From assembly GCF_023155275.1 (NCBI RefSeq), contig NZ_JALMUV010000016.1:1-64000 (forward strand): 64,000 nucleotides of DNA, read 5' to 3'. The number at the start of each line of letters is the position of its first letter. Position 1 is the first letter of the stretch. Shown in pieces: positions 1-7,787 of the stretch. This DNA comes from Streptomyces rhizoryzae (GTDB lineage Bacteria; Actinomycetota; Actinomycetes; Streptomycetales; Streptomycetaceae). Position numbers and translations under genes: made by a program. The notes below the pieces were generated by a model. That model did no database searches and was not told where the DNA came from. It was given only the letters and a program-made list of their open reading frames with translations.

Positions 1-25
1 GCTTCCGGGTGCTCCTCCCGGTGTG

Positions 26-508
26 TCAGTGGGGTGTGGTCAGTGGCGTGTGTCCGTGGCGTGCGCCACGGGTCACGGTGATGGTCATCCCGGCGGTTGC
101 CAGTCCCAGCAGGCAGATGACCGCGCCGGTGACGACGTTGTTCCAGATGACCCCGGTCCCGGCGCCGTGCGTCGCCGTCGCCACCCAGGGCGAGATGATG
201 AGCCACACGCCCAGGGGGACGAGCGTCCACGCCAGCCGGAACATCCGGACCGGTGCGAGTGCCAGTCCCGCCCCGATGAAGGCCGCGGTGAGACCCACGA
301 TCAAGTTGTTGATCGTGAGGCTGCCGGCGGTGGCCGAGAAGTGCACGATCCACGGCGATATCGCGGCGTAGATACCGGCCAGTAGGACCAGTCCCTCGGT
401 CGCCACGGCGGTGCCGCTCGAAGCCGTTCGTTCGAGCCGGTCACGCATCTCGGCCAGTTCGGGGTGGCCGCCCATGGTGGGGGAGTGTGAGTGCGGTGAG
501 GACGTCAT
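26..508 (-). CDS. SPW-repeat integral membrane protein
   Basis: Small membrane protein of 160 residues in the SPW-repeat family, whose function is not known. Two SPW motifs are visible, SPWIVHF at residues 51-57 and SPWVATAT from residue 106. Each lies at the end of a hydrophobic stretch, giving about four membrane segments. The first 35 residues are hydrophilic and His/Ser-rich and are probably cytoplasmic. The ATG is preceded by GGAAGGA at good spacing, which supports this start. The gene stands alone and reads toward the left edge of the window. Confidence 0.88.
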   Translation of the reverse strand: MTSSPHSHSPTMGGHPELAEMRDRLERTASSGTAVATEGLVLLAGIYAAISPWIVHFSATAGSLTINNLIVGLTAAFIGAGLALAPVRMFRLAWTLVPLGVWLIISPWVATATHGAGTGVIWNNVVTGAVICLLGLATAGMTITVTRGARHGHTPLTTPH

Positions 509-759
509 GGGAGGTCCTTCCTTTCACGCGGGATTCGCCCTTTTGGGTGGAATACCCCATTTCCTGGCGTCTGACCCTGTTCGGGTGATCTCGGGTTCGG
601 GTGATCCCGGGGGCGGGCGAGAGCACTGCTCACGCCGTAGAGCACCGCGTGCCGCAGGTATCGGGCGTGCCGCGAACGATCTCGCGCCAAGGTCTCCGAA
701 ACGGGCAAGGTCTCCGGCGGGCCCAGGGGTGGCCCGTGGGGCCTCCCCGAGGTCCGCTG

Positions 760-1131
760 TCAGGTCTCCTCGTCCAGGCGGATCGCTTTTCTGAGGTCCT
801 CCGCGGCCTTGCCGCCCTGCTGCCCCTCGTGGGACTCCAGCAGGGCGGCCGCCACCGCGTCGAGTTTCCGTTGGATGGCGTGTTCCGCCCGGAGCTCGGA
901 ATTCTTGAGCAGCGCCAGGAGCAGCAGGGTCACCGCGGACAGGAAATGCCCGGCCAGCAACTGCACGTCCAAGGGCAGGTGGGCGAGGTGGACGGCAACG
1001 AAGAGGGCGACCAGGGCGAGGCACACCGTGAAGAACAACGGGGAACTGGTCAAATGGGATGCTCTTTCGGCCAGTTCGGCGAACCGCCCACGTTCGCTGC
1101 CACCCCGGTCCACCGGGTGTCGAAGGGTCAT
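760..1131 (-). CDS. Low-affinity iron permease family membrane protein
   Basis: A 123-residue protein with two adjacent membrane segments at about residues 33-52 and 55-75. They are followed by an amphipathic tail (KNSELRAEHAIQRKLDAVAAALLES) typical of the low-affinity iron permease family, where the tail reads QxxxxRxxxAxxxKLDAI. Bacterial members are small and their transport role is unproven. The reading frame stays open far upstream, but the ATG at 1131 is chosen because AGGAGC lies 5 bases before it and the sequence upstream has no membrane-protein character. No operon partner is evident. Confidence 0.8.
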   Translation of the reverse strand: MTLRHPVDRGGSERGRFAELAERASHLTSSPLFFTVCLALVALFVAVHLAHLPLDVQLLAGHFLSAVTLLLLALLKNSELRAEHAIQRKLDAVAAALLESHEGQQGGKAAEDLRKAIRLDEET

Positions 1132-1256
1132 TGCTCCTGGATACTGGATGGCGCGGGCGGGTCGGCCGGTGCCATGCCGAGGCCGGCCGGCATTTCCCCG
1201 GGGTAGGCGCCCGCCCGCCTCCTGCCTTCTGCGTACCGCCTGCGGGCTGCGGGGTT

Positions 1257-1889
1257 TCAGCGCGTGCGGCGTAGCGCGAGGACGTTCTCGGTGACGGTTG
1301 CGGTCTGGCCCTGGGGGCCGGTTGCGGTGCGTTCGGGGGCGTGGCACCGCTCGACGTGCCAGTCGTCGCCGATCCGCAGGCCGGCCAGCACCTCGTCCGG
1401 AGTGGGGAAGTGCACGTCCTCGCCCGCCTGCCAGGACCACGGCGCCACCGAGGCGTGCTCCACCACGATCAGCAGTCCGCCGGGTGCCACCGAGGCGGTG
1501 GCGCGGCGCAGCACGTGTGCGCGGGGGATCTCGACGGGGGAGTGGAAGTAGCTGGCGGCGACCAGGTCGAACTCGCCTGCGGGAAAGGTCTGGGACAGGT
1601 CGTGCCGTTCGGGGTGGATGCGGTCGGCCACGCCGCTGGCCTCGGCGCCTGAGACGACCCGCCGCAGGGCGGTGGCCGAGACGTCGACGGCGGTGACGTC
1701 CCAGCCGCGGGTGGCGAGCCAGATCGCGTCTCCGCCGTGGCCGCAGCCCAGGTCCAGGGCCCGGGCGGGGGACGGTGCGAGGTCGGCGACGAGTTCGGCC
1801 AGGACCGCGTTGGGGCCGGTGCCCCACTGGGCGTCGAGGTGCGTGTAGTGGTGCTCCCAGAAGGTGGCGGAGTCGCTGCTGGCGGGCAT
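1257..1889 (-). CDS. SAM-dependent class I methyltransferase
   Basis: Predicted 210-residue Rossmann-fold methyltransferase. Motif I is DLGCGHG at residues 46-52, followed by the acidic end of beta-2 (VTAVDVS) and a post-I motif (FDLVAAS). The His-rich substrate end (FHSPVEIPR, VVEHASVAPWSW) resembles TehB/thiopurine-type methyltransferases that act on small molecules. The ATG at 1889 is preferred over the upstream start at 1916 because GAGAG precedes it and the extra residues are not conserved-looking. The substrate cannot be inferred from the neighbours. Confidence 0.85.
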   Translation of the reverse strand: MPASSDSATFWEHHYTHLDAQWGTGPNAVLAELVADLAPSPARALDLGCGHGGDAIWLATRGWDVTAVDVSATALRRVVSGAEASGVADRIHPERHDLSQTFPAGEFDLVAASYFHSPVEIPRAHVLRRATASVAPGGLLIVVEHASVAPWSWQAGEDVHFPTPDEVLAGLRIGDDWHVERCHAPERTATGPQGQTATVTENVLALRRTR

Positions 1890-2040
1890 GGTGATTCTCT
1901 CTTCGTCGGGGTGCAAGGGGCGGGCCCGGGTGGGGAGTTGGGCCGCTGGGGAGACGGTGCGGTGCCGCCGGCCGGTGGGGCAAAGCTTCTTGCCGTTTCG
2001 GCAACCCGAAGGGTGGGGAGCGTGCGAGGAAGGACGTCCT

Positions 2041-2095
2041 GGCCTGCGAATCCCGGCCGGACCGGACCGGACCGGACCAGTCCGGACCGGGCCGG
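2041..2095. repeat. Short tandem GGACC repeat
   Basis: In the gap between the methyltransferase and the VOC gene, the pentamer GGACC repeats about five times in direct orientation. It ends in a small hairpin, CCGGAC-CA-GTCCGG. The run could serve as a weak terminator or be simple-sequence slippage. There is no T-run after it. Confidence 0.5.
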
Positions 2096-2136
2096 CGGGC
2101 GGCTGGAAGCCTCCGGCTCGTGGACCGGGTCCGCCG

Positions 2137-2535
2137 TCAGCGGTTGGCCCTTTCGATCGCGGCCGCGGTGACGGGGGTGAAGAAGTTGACGAGGTTGCCG
2201 TCGGGGTCGCGGAACAGCAGTGCGCGGTTGCCCCAGGGCATTGTGGTGGGTTCGGTGACGAAGTCGCTGACGAGGTCGGTCAGGTTCTGGTGCACGCGGT
2301 CCACGTCCTCGACGCGGAACTCGACGATCACGCTGTGGTTGGCGGCCGGGCGGGCGGAGCCCGGGGCGAACAGCGGGACGGTGCCGGTGCCGGCGATCGC
2401 GAGGGTGGCGTGCGGCGTCCTGAGCTCGGCGAATTCCTCGGTGGCCCACACCGCTGCGATGCCTGTGGCGCGCTCGTAGAAGCCGACGAGGCGTGCGACG
2501 TCGCTGGCGATGATGCGGATCGAGACGAAGTCCAC
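2137..2535 (-). CDS. VOC (glyoxalase/bleomycin-resistance fold) protein
   Basis: A 132-residue single-domain VOC-superfamily protein with paired beta-alpha-beta-beta-beta modules. The N-terminal module begins VSIRIIASDVARLVGFYERATG. The second ends in the signature FRDPDGNLVNFFTP near residues 107-120. Glu in the first module (EFAELRT) and the C-terminal region supply the usual metal-site positions. It is transcribed divergently from the WYL regulator at 2628, with 92 bases between the starts. That pairing is common in actinomycetes and suggests the VOC gene is the regulator's target. The substrate is unknown. Confidence 0.87.
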   Translation of the reverse strand: MDFVSIRIIASDVARLVGFYERATGIAAVWATEEFAELRTPHATLAIAGTGTVPLFAPGSARPAANHSVIVEFRVEDVDRVHQNLTDLVSDFVTEPTTMPWGNRALLFRDPDGNLVNFFTPVTAAAIERANR

Positions 2536-2587
2536 GGGATCTCCTTGGTTGCGCTGAAGTCGTGCGTTCCGCAGGCTAGGAGGAATA

Positions 2588-2612
2588 GGGGACAGAATCG
2601 GTCCTGTATTGG
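2588..2612. promoter_or_regulatory. Possible operator between VOC and WYL-regulator genes
   Basis: The short divergent intergenic region contains nested imperfect dyads, GGAC-N7-GTCC and ACAG-N8-CTGT. They are placed to overlap the promoters of both genes. An inverted repeat here is expected for an autoregulated YafY-type pair, but the match is short and could be chance. Confidence 0.35.
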
Positions 2613-2627
2613 CGATAGGTTGCGCTC

Positions 2628-3689
2628 ATGTCTCGTCCCACCGGCCGCGTGCTGACACTCCTGGAGCTGTTGCAGTCCGGCGGCACCCGGACCGTGGCCG
2701 AACTCTCCGACCGGCTCGGCGTCGACGGGCGCACCGTCCGGCGGTACGTGGAGCAGCTGGTGGACCTGGAGGTGCCGGTGGAGTCGGTACGCGGCCGGTA
2801 CGGCGGGTACCGGCTCGGCGCCGGGTACCGCTTGCCGCCGCTCATGCTCAGCGACGACGAGGCGCTGGCCGTCCTGCTCGGCCTGGTCGCCGGCCGCCGC
2901 GCGGGGCTGGCGACGGCCGAGCGCACGGCGAGCGAGACGGCAGCGGCCAAGATCCGCCGGGTGCTCCCCAGGCACCTCACCCGCCGGCTCGACACGCTCC
3001 TGGAGTCGTTGGCCTTCACGGACCGGCCAGGCGGGTCCGCCCCTCCGGATGCCGGGGTCCTGCTCACCCTCGCCGATGCGGTACGGCACCGCCGACCGGT
3101 CTCGCTCCGGTACACCGACCGCGACGGGCGGCCCAGTGAACGCACGCTGCACGCTTACGGGATCGTCTCGCACGCGGGCCGTTGGTACGTCACGGGCAGG
3201 GACGCCCGGATCGGCGAGGACCGCACCTTCCGGCTCGACCGCATCGCGGACGCCAGGACCCTGCCCGGCGCGTTCGCGCCACCCGAGGACGACACCGATC
3301 CGGCGGAGCGCGTGCTGTCAGGGTTCGCCACGGCCGCGTACCGGCATCGGGTAACGCTGCGCATCCAGGCGGCAGTTGACCACATCAGGGACCGTCTCCC
3401 CGCCGCCGTCGCGATCCTGGACGACGGGGCGGAGGGGCCCGGGCGGGAGCAGGCACACGCGCGCGTCCACGACCACGAGCACGGCGAGGGGGACGAGCGC
3501 GCGGCCGCAGAGGCGCCCGCCGCCGAGCGCTGGTTGCGGGTCGAGCTGCGGGTGGAGCGGCTCGACTGGCTGCCTGCGGTACTGGCCTCACTCGACCGGC
3601 CGTTCGTCATCGAGCGCCCCGACGAACTGCGCGGTCTCGTCCTCGCCCATGCCGACCGCCTGGCGGACTGCGCCCGCGCCCGAGCCTGA
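2628..3689 (+). CDS. YafY-type HTH/WYL-domain transcriptional regulator
   Basis: A 353-residue regulator. Residues 1-60 form a DeoR/HTH_11-type winged helix (LLQSGGTRTVAELSDRLGVDGRTVRRYVEQL). The middle is the WYL ligand-sensing domain, with SLRYTDRDGR near residue 160 and GRWYVTGRD near 185. A WCX-type C-terminal domain follows. WYL proteins bind nucleic-acid-like or small-molecule ligands and usually control an adjacent gene; the divergent VOC gene is the likely target. A hydrophilic Glu/His-rich insertion around residues 265-290 is unusual. The ATG is the first plausible start, with a weak AGGT upstream. Confidence 0.9.
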   Translation: MSRPTGRVLTLLELLQSGGTRTVAELSDRLGVDGRTVRRYVEQLVDLEVPVESVRGRYGGYRLGAGYRLPPLMLSDDEALAVLLGLVAGRRAGLATAERTASETAAAKIRRVLPRHLTRRLDTLLESLAFTDRPGGSAPPDAGVLLTLADAVRHRRPVSLRYTDRDGRPSERTLHAYGIVSHAGRWYVTGRDARIGEDRTFRLDRIADARTLPGAFAPPEDDTDPAERVLSGFATAAYRHRVTLRIQAAVDHIRDRLPAAVAILDDGAEGPGREQAHARVHDHEHGEGDERAAAEAPAAERWLRVELRVERLDWLPAVLASLDRPFVIERPDELRGLVLAHADRLADCARARA

Positions 3690-3812
3690 GGAAGGGCCCG
3701 GGCGGCGAGCGGCGAGGCCGGGTGCCCAGGTGCCGGGCGGCAGGCGTCGTACGGTGGGTGGGGAAGCTCTTCCTCGGGGAAGGAGGGGCAACGTGACGGG
3801 AAGGAGGACGAC

Positions 3813-4061
3813 ATGACAGTGACGCAGTCCGCAGGAGCAGCCGATCCCACGCGGCCCGATCCGGTGCCGCCCACGCCGGGACCGGCGCCGGGGCCGCCCG
3901 GTCCGCAGCCGGGGCCTGCCCCCGGGCCGGTCCCCGCGCCAGGCCCCGATCCCGTACCGGCGCCGCCTCCGGGCCCGGAGCCGGACCCGGTCCCGCCCGC
4001 CCCGACGCCTCCTACGCCCGGCCCCTCTCCGGGCCCGGCCCCGGACCCGCTGCCCGCCTGA
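3813..4061 (+). CDS. Proline/glycine-rich small protein of unknown function
   Basis: An 82-residue product. After a short start (MTVTQSAGAADPTR) almost every residue is Pro, Gly, Ala, Asp or Val, in irregular PxPGP repeats, ending DPLPA. There is no signal peptide or membrane segment. The case for a real gene rests on a strong GGAAGGAGG ribosome site 6 bases before the ATG and on the stop falling just after the repeat. Composition alone would favour a long open frame in GC-rich DNA, so a chance ORF remains possible. It may be intrinsically disordered. Confidence 0.5.
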   Translation: MTVTQSAGAADPTRPDPVPPTPGPAPGPPGPQPGPAPGPVPAPGPDPVPAPPPGPEPDPVPPAPTPPTPGPSPGPAPDPLPA

Positions 4062-4187
4062 GCCGCGGGCGGCGAGGGGCTGGTGGGCGGCCGGGCACCC
4101 CGCAGCGCGGGGCCGGCGTCCGGACGGGGCGGCAGCACGCTCGGGGCGTGGTCGGCCCGGCCGGTGCCCGGGTGCCCCGCCGAGCCC

Positions 4188-5108
4188 TCACCGGGTCCGG
4201 ATGTCGTACGTCGTGCCGGTGGTGACGGCGCGGAGTTTGTCGGGGTTGGCCATGTTGTGGAGCGCGGTGATGCGGCCGTCGGGGCCGAAGTCGAAGGTCA
4301 CGGTGGCGATCACGCGGTCCGGGCCGCTGAACACCAGGCCGGGGCCGCCGTTGATCCCGACCAGTTCGGCCGTCATGTCTGCGGGGGCGACGCCCTGGTA
4401 GGTGATGGTGCCGAGGGCCGCGAACCAGGCGGCCACCGTGGCCGCGCCCACCACCGGACGCAGTGCCTGGCGGACCTTGCCGCCGCCGTCGGTCCACAGC
4501 GTGACGTCCGGGGCGAGCAGTTCCATCAGGGCGTTGACGTCCCCGCCGGTCGCGGCGGCGACGAACCGCTCGGTTGCCTGGCGCTGTCGCGACCGGTCGG
4601 CGGCGAACCGCGGCCGCCGGGCCCGCACGTGCGCGCGGGCCCGGTGCGCCGCCTGCCGCACCGCCGCTTCGGAGCGTTCCACCGCCTCGGCGATCTCGGC
4701 GTGCCGGAAGCCGAAGACCTCGTTGAGCACGAACACCGCGCGTTCGAGCGGACTGAGGGTCTCCAGGACCACCAGCATCGCCGTGGACACCGATTCGGCG
4801 TCCGTGACTGCCTGGGAGGCGTCCGGGCCGGTGAGGATGGGTTCCGGCAGCCACGGCCCCACGTACGTTTCGCGCTGGTGGCGGGTGGAACGCAGCCGTT
4901 CCAACGCCACGTTGGAGACGATCCGGGTCAGGTATGCCTTGGGGTCGGCCACCTGTGAGCGGTCCGCGGCGGACCACTTGATCCAGGCGTCCTGGACCGC
5001 GTCCTCGGCGTCGGCCGCGCTGCCCAGGAGGCGGTAGGCCACGGAGAACAGCAGCCGCCGGTGGCTGTGGAAGACCTGCTGGTCGGGGTGGGCCGGTGGG
5101 GTGGTCAC
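4188..5108 (-). CDS. sigJ: ECF41-family RNA polymerase sigma factor (SigJ-like)
   Basis: A 306-residue ECF sigma factor. Region 2 reads YRLLGSAADAEDAVQDAWIKW (about residues 24-45). Region 4 begins LSPLERAVFVLNEVFGF. The C-terminal half (about 180-306) is the SnoaL-like extension that defines ECF41, with the WLPEP linker, a DGGGK motif and NPDKL at residues 288-292. In this group the extension regulates the sigma factor in place of an anti-sigma protein. The gene overlaps the end of the oxidoreductase at 5105 by four bases and is translationally coupled to it, matching the known ECF41-COE gene pairing. Confidence 0.94.
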   Translation of the reverse strand: MTTPPAHPDQQVFHSHRRLLFSVAYRLLGSAADAEDAVQDAWIKWSAADRSQVADPKAYLTRIVSNVALERLRSTRHQRETYVGPWLPEPILTGPDASQAVTDAESVSTAMLVVLETLSPLERAVFVLNEVFGFRHAEIAEAVERSEAAVRQAAHRARAHVRARRPRFAADRSRQRQATERFVAAATGGDVNALMELLAPDVTLWTDGGGKVRQALRPVVGAATVAAWFAALGTITYQGVAPADMTAELVGINGGPGLVFSGPDRVIATVTFDFGPDGRITALHNMANPDKLRAVTTGTTYDIRTR

Positions 5109-6313
5109 CGGACCTCCCGGAGGCGGGAGAAGCGGCCCCCGCGGGGCCAGAACGCACCCGAGGCGGGCATCTTCTTCATACGGCCGTAGGTCGGCCAGGG
5201 CGAAGCGGTCACCGTCTCCTTGTACCGGACCGCCAGGTGCCCCGTCAGGCAGATCCGGCGCGGACTGTCATCCGGGTGCGTGAACTGCACCACGGCGTCA
5301 CCGCGCCCCAGGCTCACCGGCGTGTGGTAGTAGCCGAAGCGGAACGGCTTGGGCTGCTTGCCCCGGAGCGTCCGGCCGATCGACAGGGCGGCGTGCACCC
5401 CCGTCGGCATACCGCCCTGGCAGGTGCCGTGCAGGACGCCGTAGCCCTGCCGGATCGCGGCCGCGTCACCGACCGCGTACACGTCGGGGTGCGACACCGA
5501 CCGCAGTGCGGCGTCGGTGAGGATGCGTCCGTGCCCGTCGACGGCCAGTCCGGCGGCCGCCGCCAGCGGTGAGACGCGGGTGCCGCTCGTCCACAGCACC
5601 GCGTCGGCGGCGACGCGTTCCCCGCCGGCCAGTTCGACCGCGTCCGGCAGTACCCTGACCACCTCGACGCCGGCCCGCACCGCCACGCCCAGCCGGTCGA
5701 GGGCGGCGCCCAGATACGCCTTCGCCTTCGCGTTCATGGCCGCTCCGGGCTCCTGCCTGCCCAGCAGCACCACGGTCAGCCGCGGGTAGCGCTCGGCGAT
5801 CTCCGCGGCCGACTCGACGCCGGTCAGTCCGCTGCCCGCGACCACCACCGTGCCGGTGCCGAGCCGCGCCAGCCGGTCGGCCAGCAGCTCGGCGTCCTGG
5901 GCGCCGCCCAGGGTGTAGGCGTGGTCCGCCGCGCCAGGCACCGCGGACGTGTCCGCGACCCCGCCCAACGCGTACACCAGCGTGTCGTAACCCAGTGCCT
6001 GGCGGTCGTCGATCCGCACCGTCCGGGCGTCCGCGTCCACCGCGGTCACCCAACCCTGTACGAACTGCGCCCCGGTGCCCGCCAGCAAGGCGGGGATGCT
6101 CAGCTCGGCGAGCTGCCGGCCGGTCGCCGCCATGTGCAGCCGCAGGCGCTCGGTGAACCGCTCCTGCGCGTTCACCACCGTCACCCGCACCGAGCCGTTC
6201 CGCCCGGCCCGGGCCGCGAGTTGGACGGCCGCGGCCAGGCCGGCGTAACCCGCTCCCAGGATCACCACGCGGTGCGCCGCGGCCGCCGTGCCGCGTTCCT
6301 GCCGTACGTTCAT
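5105..6313 (-). CDS. FAD/NAD(P)-dependent oxidoreductase (NDH-2-like), ECF41 partner
   Basis: A 402-residue two-dinucleotide-binding oxidoreductase. The FAD site is GAGYAG at residues 20-25, the NAD(P) site GSGLTG lies near 165, and the second FAD motif is YAVGDAAAI near 293. The fold matches type II NADH dehydrogenase/AIF-like proteins, but there is no C-terminal membrane anchor. The ATG at 6313 is chosen because GGAGGACGG precedes it; the frame runs open further upstream without family similarity. It is the O (oxidoreductase) member of the carboxymuconolactone decarboxylase/oxidoreductase/epimerase set that accompanies ECF41 sigma factors, and a TGTCACA box lies upstream. Confidence 0.9.
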   Translation of the reverse strand: MNVRQERGTAAAAHRVVILGAGYAGLAAAVQLAARAGRNGSVRVTVVNAQERFTERLRLHMAATGRQLAELSIPALLAGTGAQFVQGWVTAVDADARTVRIDDRQALGYDTLVYALGGVADTSAVPGAADHAYTLGGAQDAELLADRLARLGTGTVVVAGSGLTGVESAAEIAERYPRLTVVLLGRQEPGAAMNAKAKAYLGAALDRLGVAVRAGVEVVRVLPDAVELAGGERVAADAVLWTSGTRVSPLAAAAGLAVDGHGRILTDAALRSVSHPDVYAVGDAAAIRQGYGVLHGTCQGGMPTGVHAALSIGRTLRGKQPKPFRFGYYHTPVSLGRGDAVVQFTHPDDSPRRICLTGHLAVRYKETVTASPWPTYGRMKKMPASGAFWPRGGRFSRLREVR

Positions 6314-6351
6314 CGTTCCGTCCTCCTCGGCTCGCTCACTGACGCCCACCA

Positions 6352-6379
6352 GATGGGAGCGGGCGGCCTGGATGTGACA
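6352..6379 (-). promoter_or_regulatory. Predicted ECF41-dependent promoter of the oxidoreductase-sigJ operon
   Basis: On the minus strand TGTCACA (6379-6373) is followed after 17 bases by CATC (6355-6352), about 38 bases before the oxidoreductase ATG. TGTCACA-N16-CGTC is the reported ECF41 promoter pattern. The -35 match is exact; the -10 differs by one base and the spacer by one. Confidence 0.6.
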
Positions 6380-6437
6380 CGGGGAGTGTGTGAGGCACGT
6401 CACGGCCGGGTGCGGGGTGGTGGTGGCTCGGCGGCGG

Positions 6438-7121
6438 TCAGGGCGCGCCGGCCGCCCGCGGGGTGCGCAAGAGGGCGAGGGCCATGACGACGGTCCAGGC
6501 GTCGGCCGCGAAGGCGGCGATGCGTTCCAGGCTGCCGAGCCCGAGCCCGGGATCGTGCTGACCGAAGAACAGCCACGCCGCGAGGACCGCGGCGGCCGCC
6601 GGCAAGACGCTGACCGGCCGCAACCTTCCGAACAGCGCATTCCCCGGGAGGAATCCGGTGCAGACGAGCCCGAGGTTGCCCAGCCCCATGATGAGCAACG
6701 CGCCCAGGACATGGAGGTTCTCATCGGCGTCCGCGGGGACGCAGCCGACCAGGACCCATCCGCCGGCGCCGGCGGCAAGCAGAACGCGGGCACAGAGCGA
6801 CAGCCGGCTGCGGCCCCAGTGGGCGCCGGTCGCCAGGATGCCGAGGAGCAGCAGCACCCCGTGCACGGCGAAGGAGAGGTTCATCGCGTCGTGCAGCGGT
6901 GAGCAGACGTAGCGCGGGCGGGAGACGTCCCACATCCGGCAGTGGATGTTGCCGAGGTCGCTGATGTTGTTCCCGGCCCAGCTGTACGGCGTGGGCCAGG
7001 CAGCTCCCACGACCACTTGGACGAGGAGGAACTGCGCGGTGGCGACGAGCCAGGCGGCCGCCCCGATCCTCGCGGGCCGGGAGGCGGGTATGCCGGTGAG
7101 CGGGGTGGGCGTGGGTTTCAC
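6438..7121 (-). CDS. DUF998 family integral membrane protein
   Basis: A 227-residue protein with about six hydrophobic segments. It carries the DUF998 hallmark region PYSWAGNNISDLGN near residues 44-57, then a Cys-containing loop (CRMWDVSRPRYVCSPLHDAMN) and VPADADENLHVLGA. The family has no established activity. The GTG at 7121 is preceded by GGAAAGGA. The gene is separate from the oxidoreductase operon, with about 120 bases between them. Confidence 0.87.
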   Translation of the reverse strand: MKPTPTPLTGIPASRPARIGAAAWLVATAQFLLVQVVVGAAWPTPYSWAGNNISDLGNIHCRMWDVSRPRYVCSPLHDAMNLSFAVHGVLLLLGILATGAHWGRSRLSLCARVLLAAGAGGWVLVGCVPADADENLHVLGALLIMGLGNLGLVCTGFLPGNALFGRLRPVSVLPAAAAVLAAWLFFGQHDPGLGLGSLERIAAFAADAWTVVMALALLRTPRAAGAP

Positions 7122-7367
7122 GATGTCCTTTCCGGGGCCGGGCGGTGGCGTGGCGCAACGGCCGTGCCGGCGCCGGCCGTTCAGGAAGCGGTCTGCGCCG
7201 GTCGCCGAACGTTCTCAGGCCCGGGCGCGGCCGCGCATCGCTGTGTCGGGGGAGCGGGGGTGGCTCCTTCGGGGGAGGGGGAGGGGGAGCGGAGGTGCGG
7301 TCCGGCCGGGGCCGCGCACGGGGATATCCCGTTGTCGGGCCGGGGGAACGCCCATAAGGTCACCGGC

Positions 7368-7730
7368 ATGTCCCTACGTCTTCGTATGCGTCACGCGCTG
7401 CCGGAAGCGATGCGAGCCCGAGACAAGGCCGCGGTCAGTGCCTTGCGTTCGACGCTCGCCGCACTGGACAACGCCGAGGCGGTGCCCGTGGACGCGTCCG
7501 CGCGGCGCGGTGCGGCCCTGGAGCACTCGCCGGTCGGCGTCGGCACCACCGACGTCGCGCGGCGTGAGCTCGGTGAGGGCGCCGAGGTGGCCATCGTGCG
7601 CGCCGAGGTCGAGGAACGACTGGCCGCGGCCGCGCAGTTGACGGCGCCCGCGCACGCCGACCGGGCCGCCACGCTCCGCGAGGAGGCCGCCGTGTTGCTG
7701 CGGTTCCTCGACGGGCCTGACGGGGCGTGA
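7368..7730 (+). CDS. GatB/YqeY-domain protein
   Basis: A 120-residue helical protein related to the GatB/YqeY family, which shares the tRNA-binding tail domain of the GatB amidotransferase subunit. The start MSLRLRMRHALPEAMRARDKAAVSALR and the VAxLRxxxAALDNAEA pattern are characteristic. It is shorter than typical YqeY (about 150 residues). The frame is open for 140 codons upstream, but the ATG at 7368 has AAGGT before it and begins the conserved region. It converges on the hydrolase gene at 7788. Its role is unknown. Confidence 0.82.
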   Translation: MSLRLRMRHALPEAMRARDKAAVSALRSTLAALDNAEAVPVDASARRGAALEHSPVGVGTTDVARRELGEGAEVAIVRAEVEERLAAAAQLTAPAHADRAATLREEAAVLLRFLDGPDGA

Positions 7731-7743
7731 CCCCGGCACGGTC

Positions 7744-7761
7744 GCGGGGGCCGAGCCCCGC
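7744..7761. terminator. Possible bidirectional terminator hairpin
   Basis: Between the convergent YqeY-like and hydrolase genes, GCGGGG and CCCCGC form a six-pair stem around a six-base loop. No U-tract follows, as is usual in high-GC actinomycetes. Confidence 0.4.
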
Positions 7762-7787
7762 TCCCGCGCTGCGCCCGGCCGCCGCGG

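Noticed and set aside
760-2004. Long reading of the iron-permease ORF as a 414-residue protein
   Set aside because: The first 290 residues are Arg/Pro/His-rich sequence overlapping the methyltransferase gene in another frame; the ATG at 1131 with AGGAGC begins the recognisable protein.
3155-4138. Minus-strand 327-codon frame rich in Gly and Ser
   Set aside because: Antisense to the WYL regulator and the Pro-rich ORF; composition follows from reading their codons in reverse.
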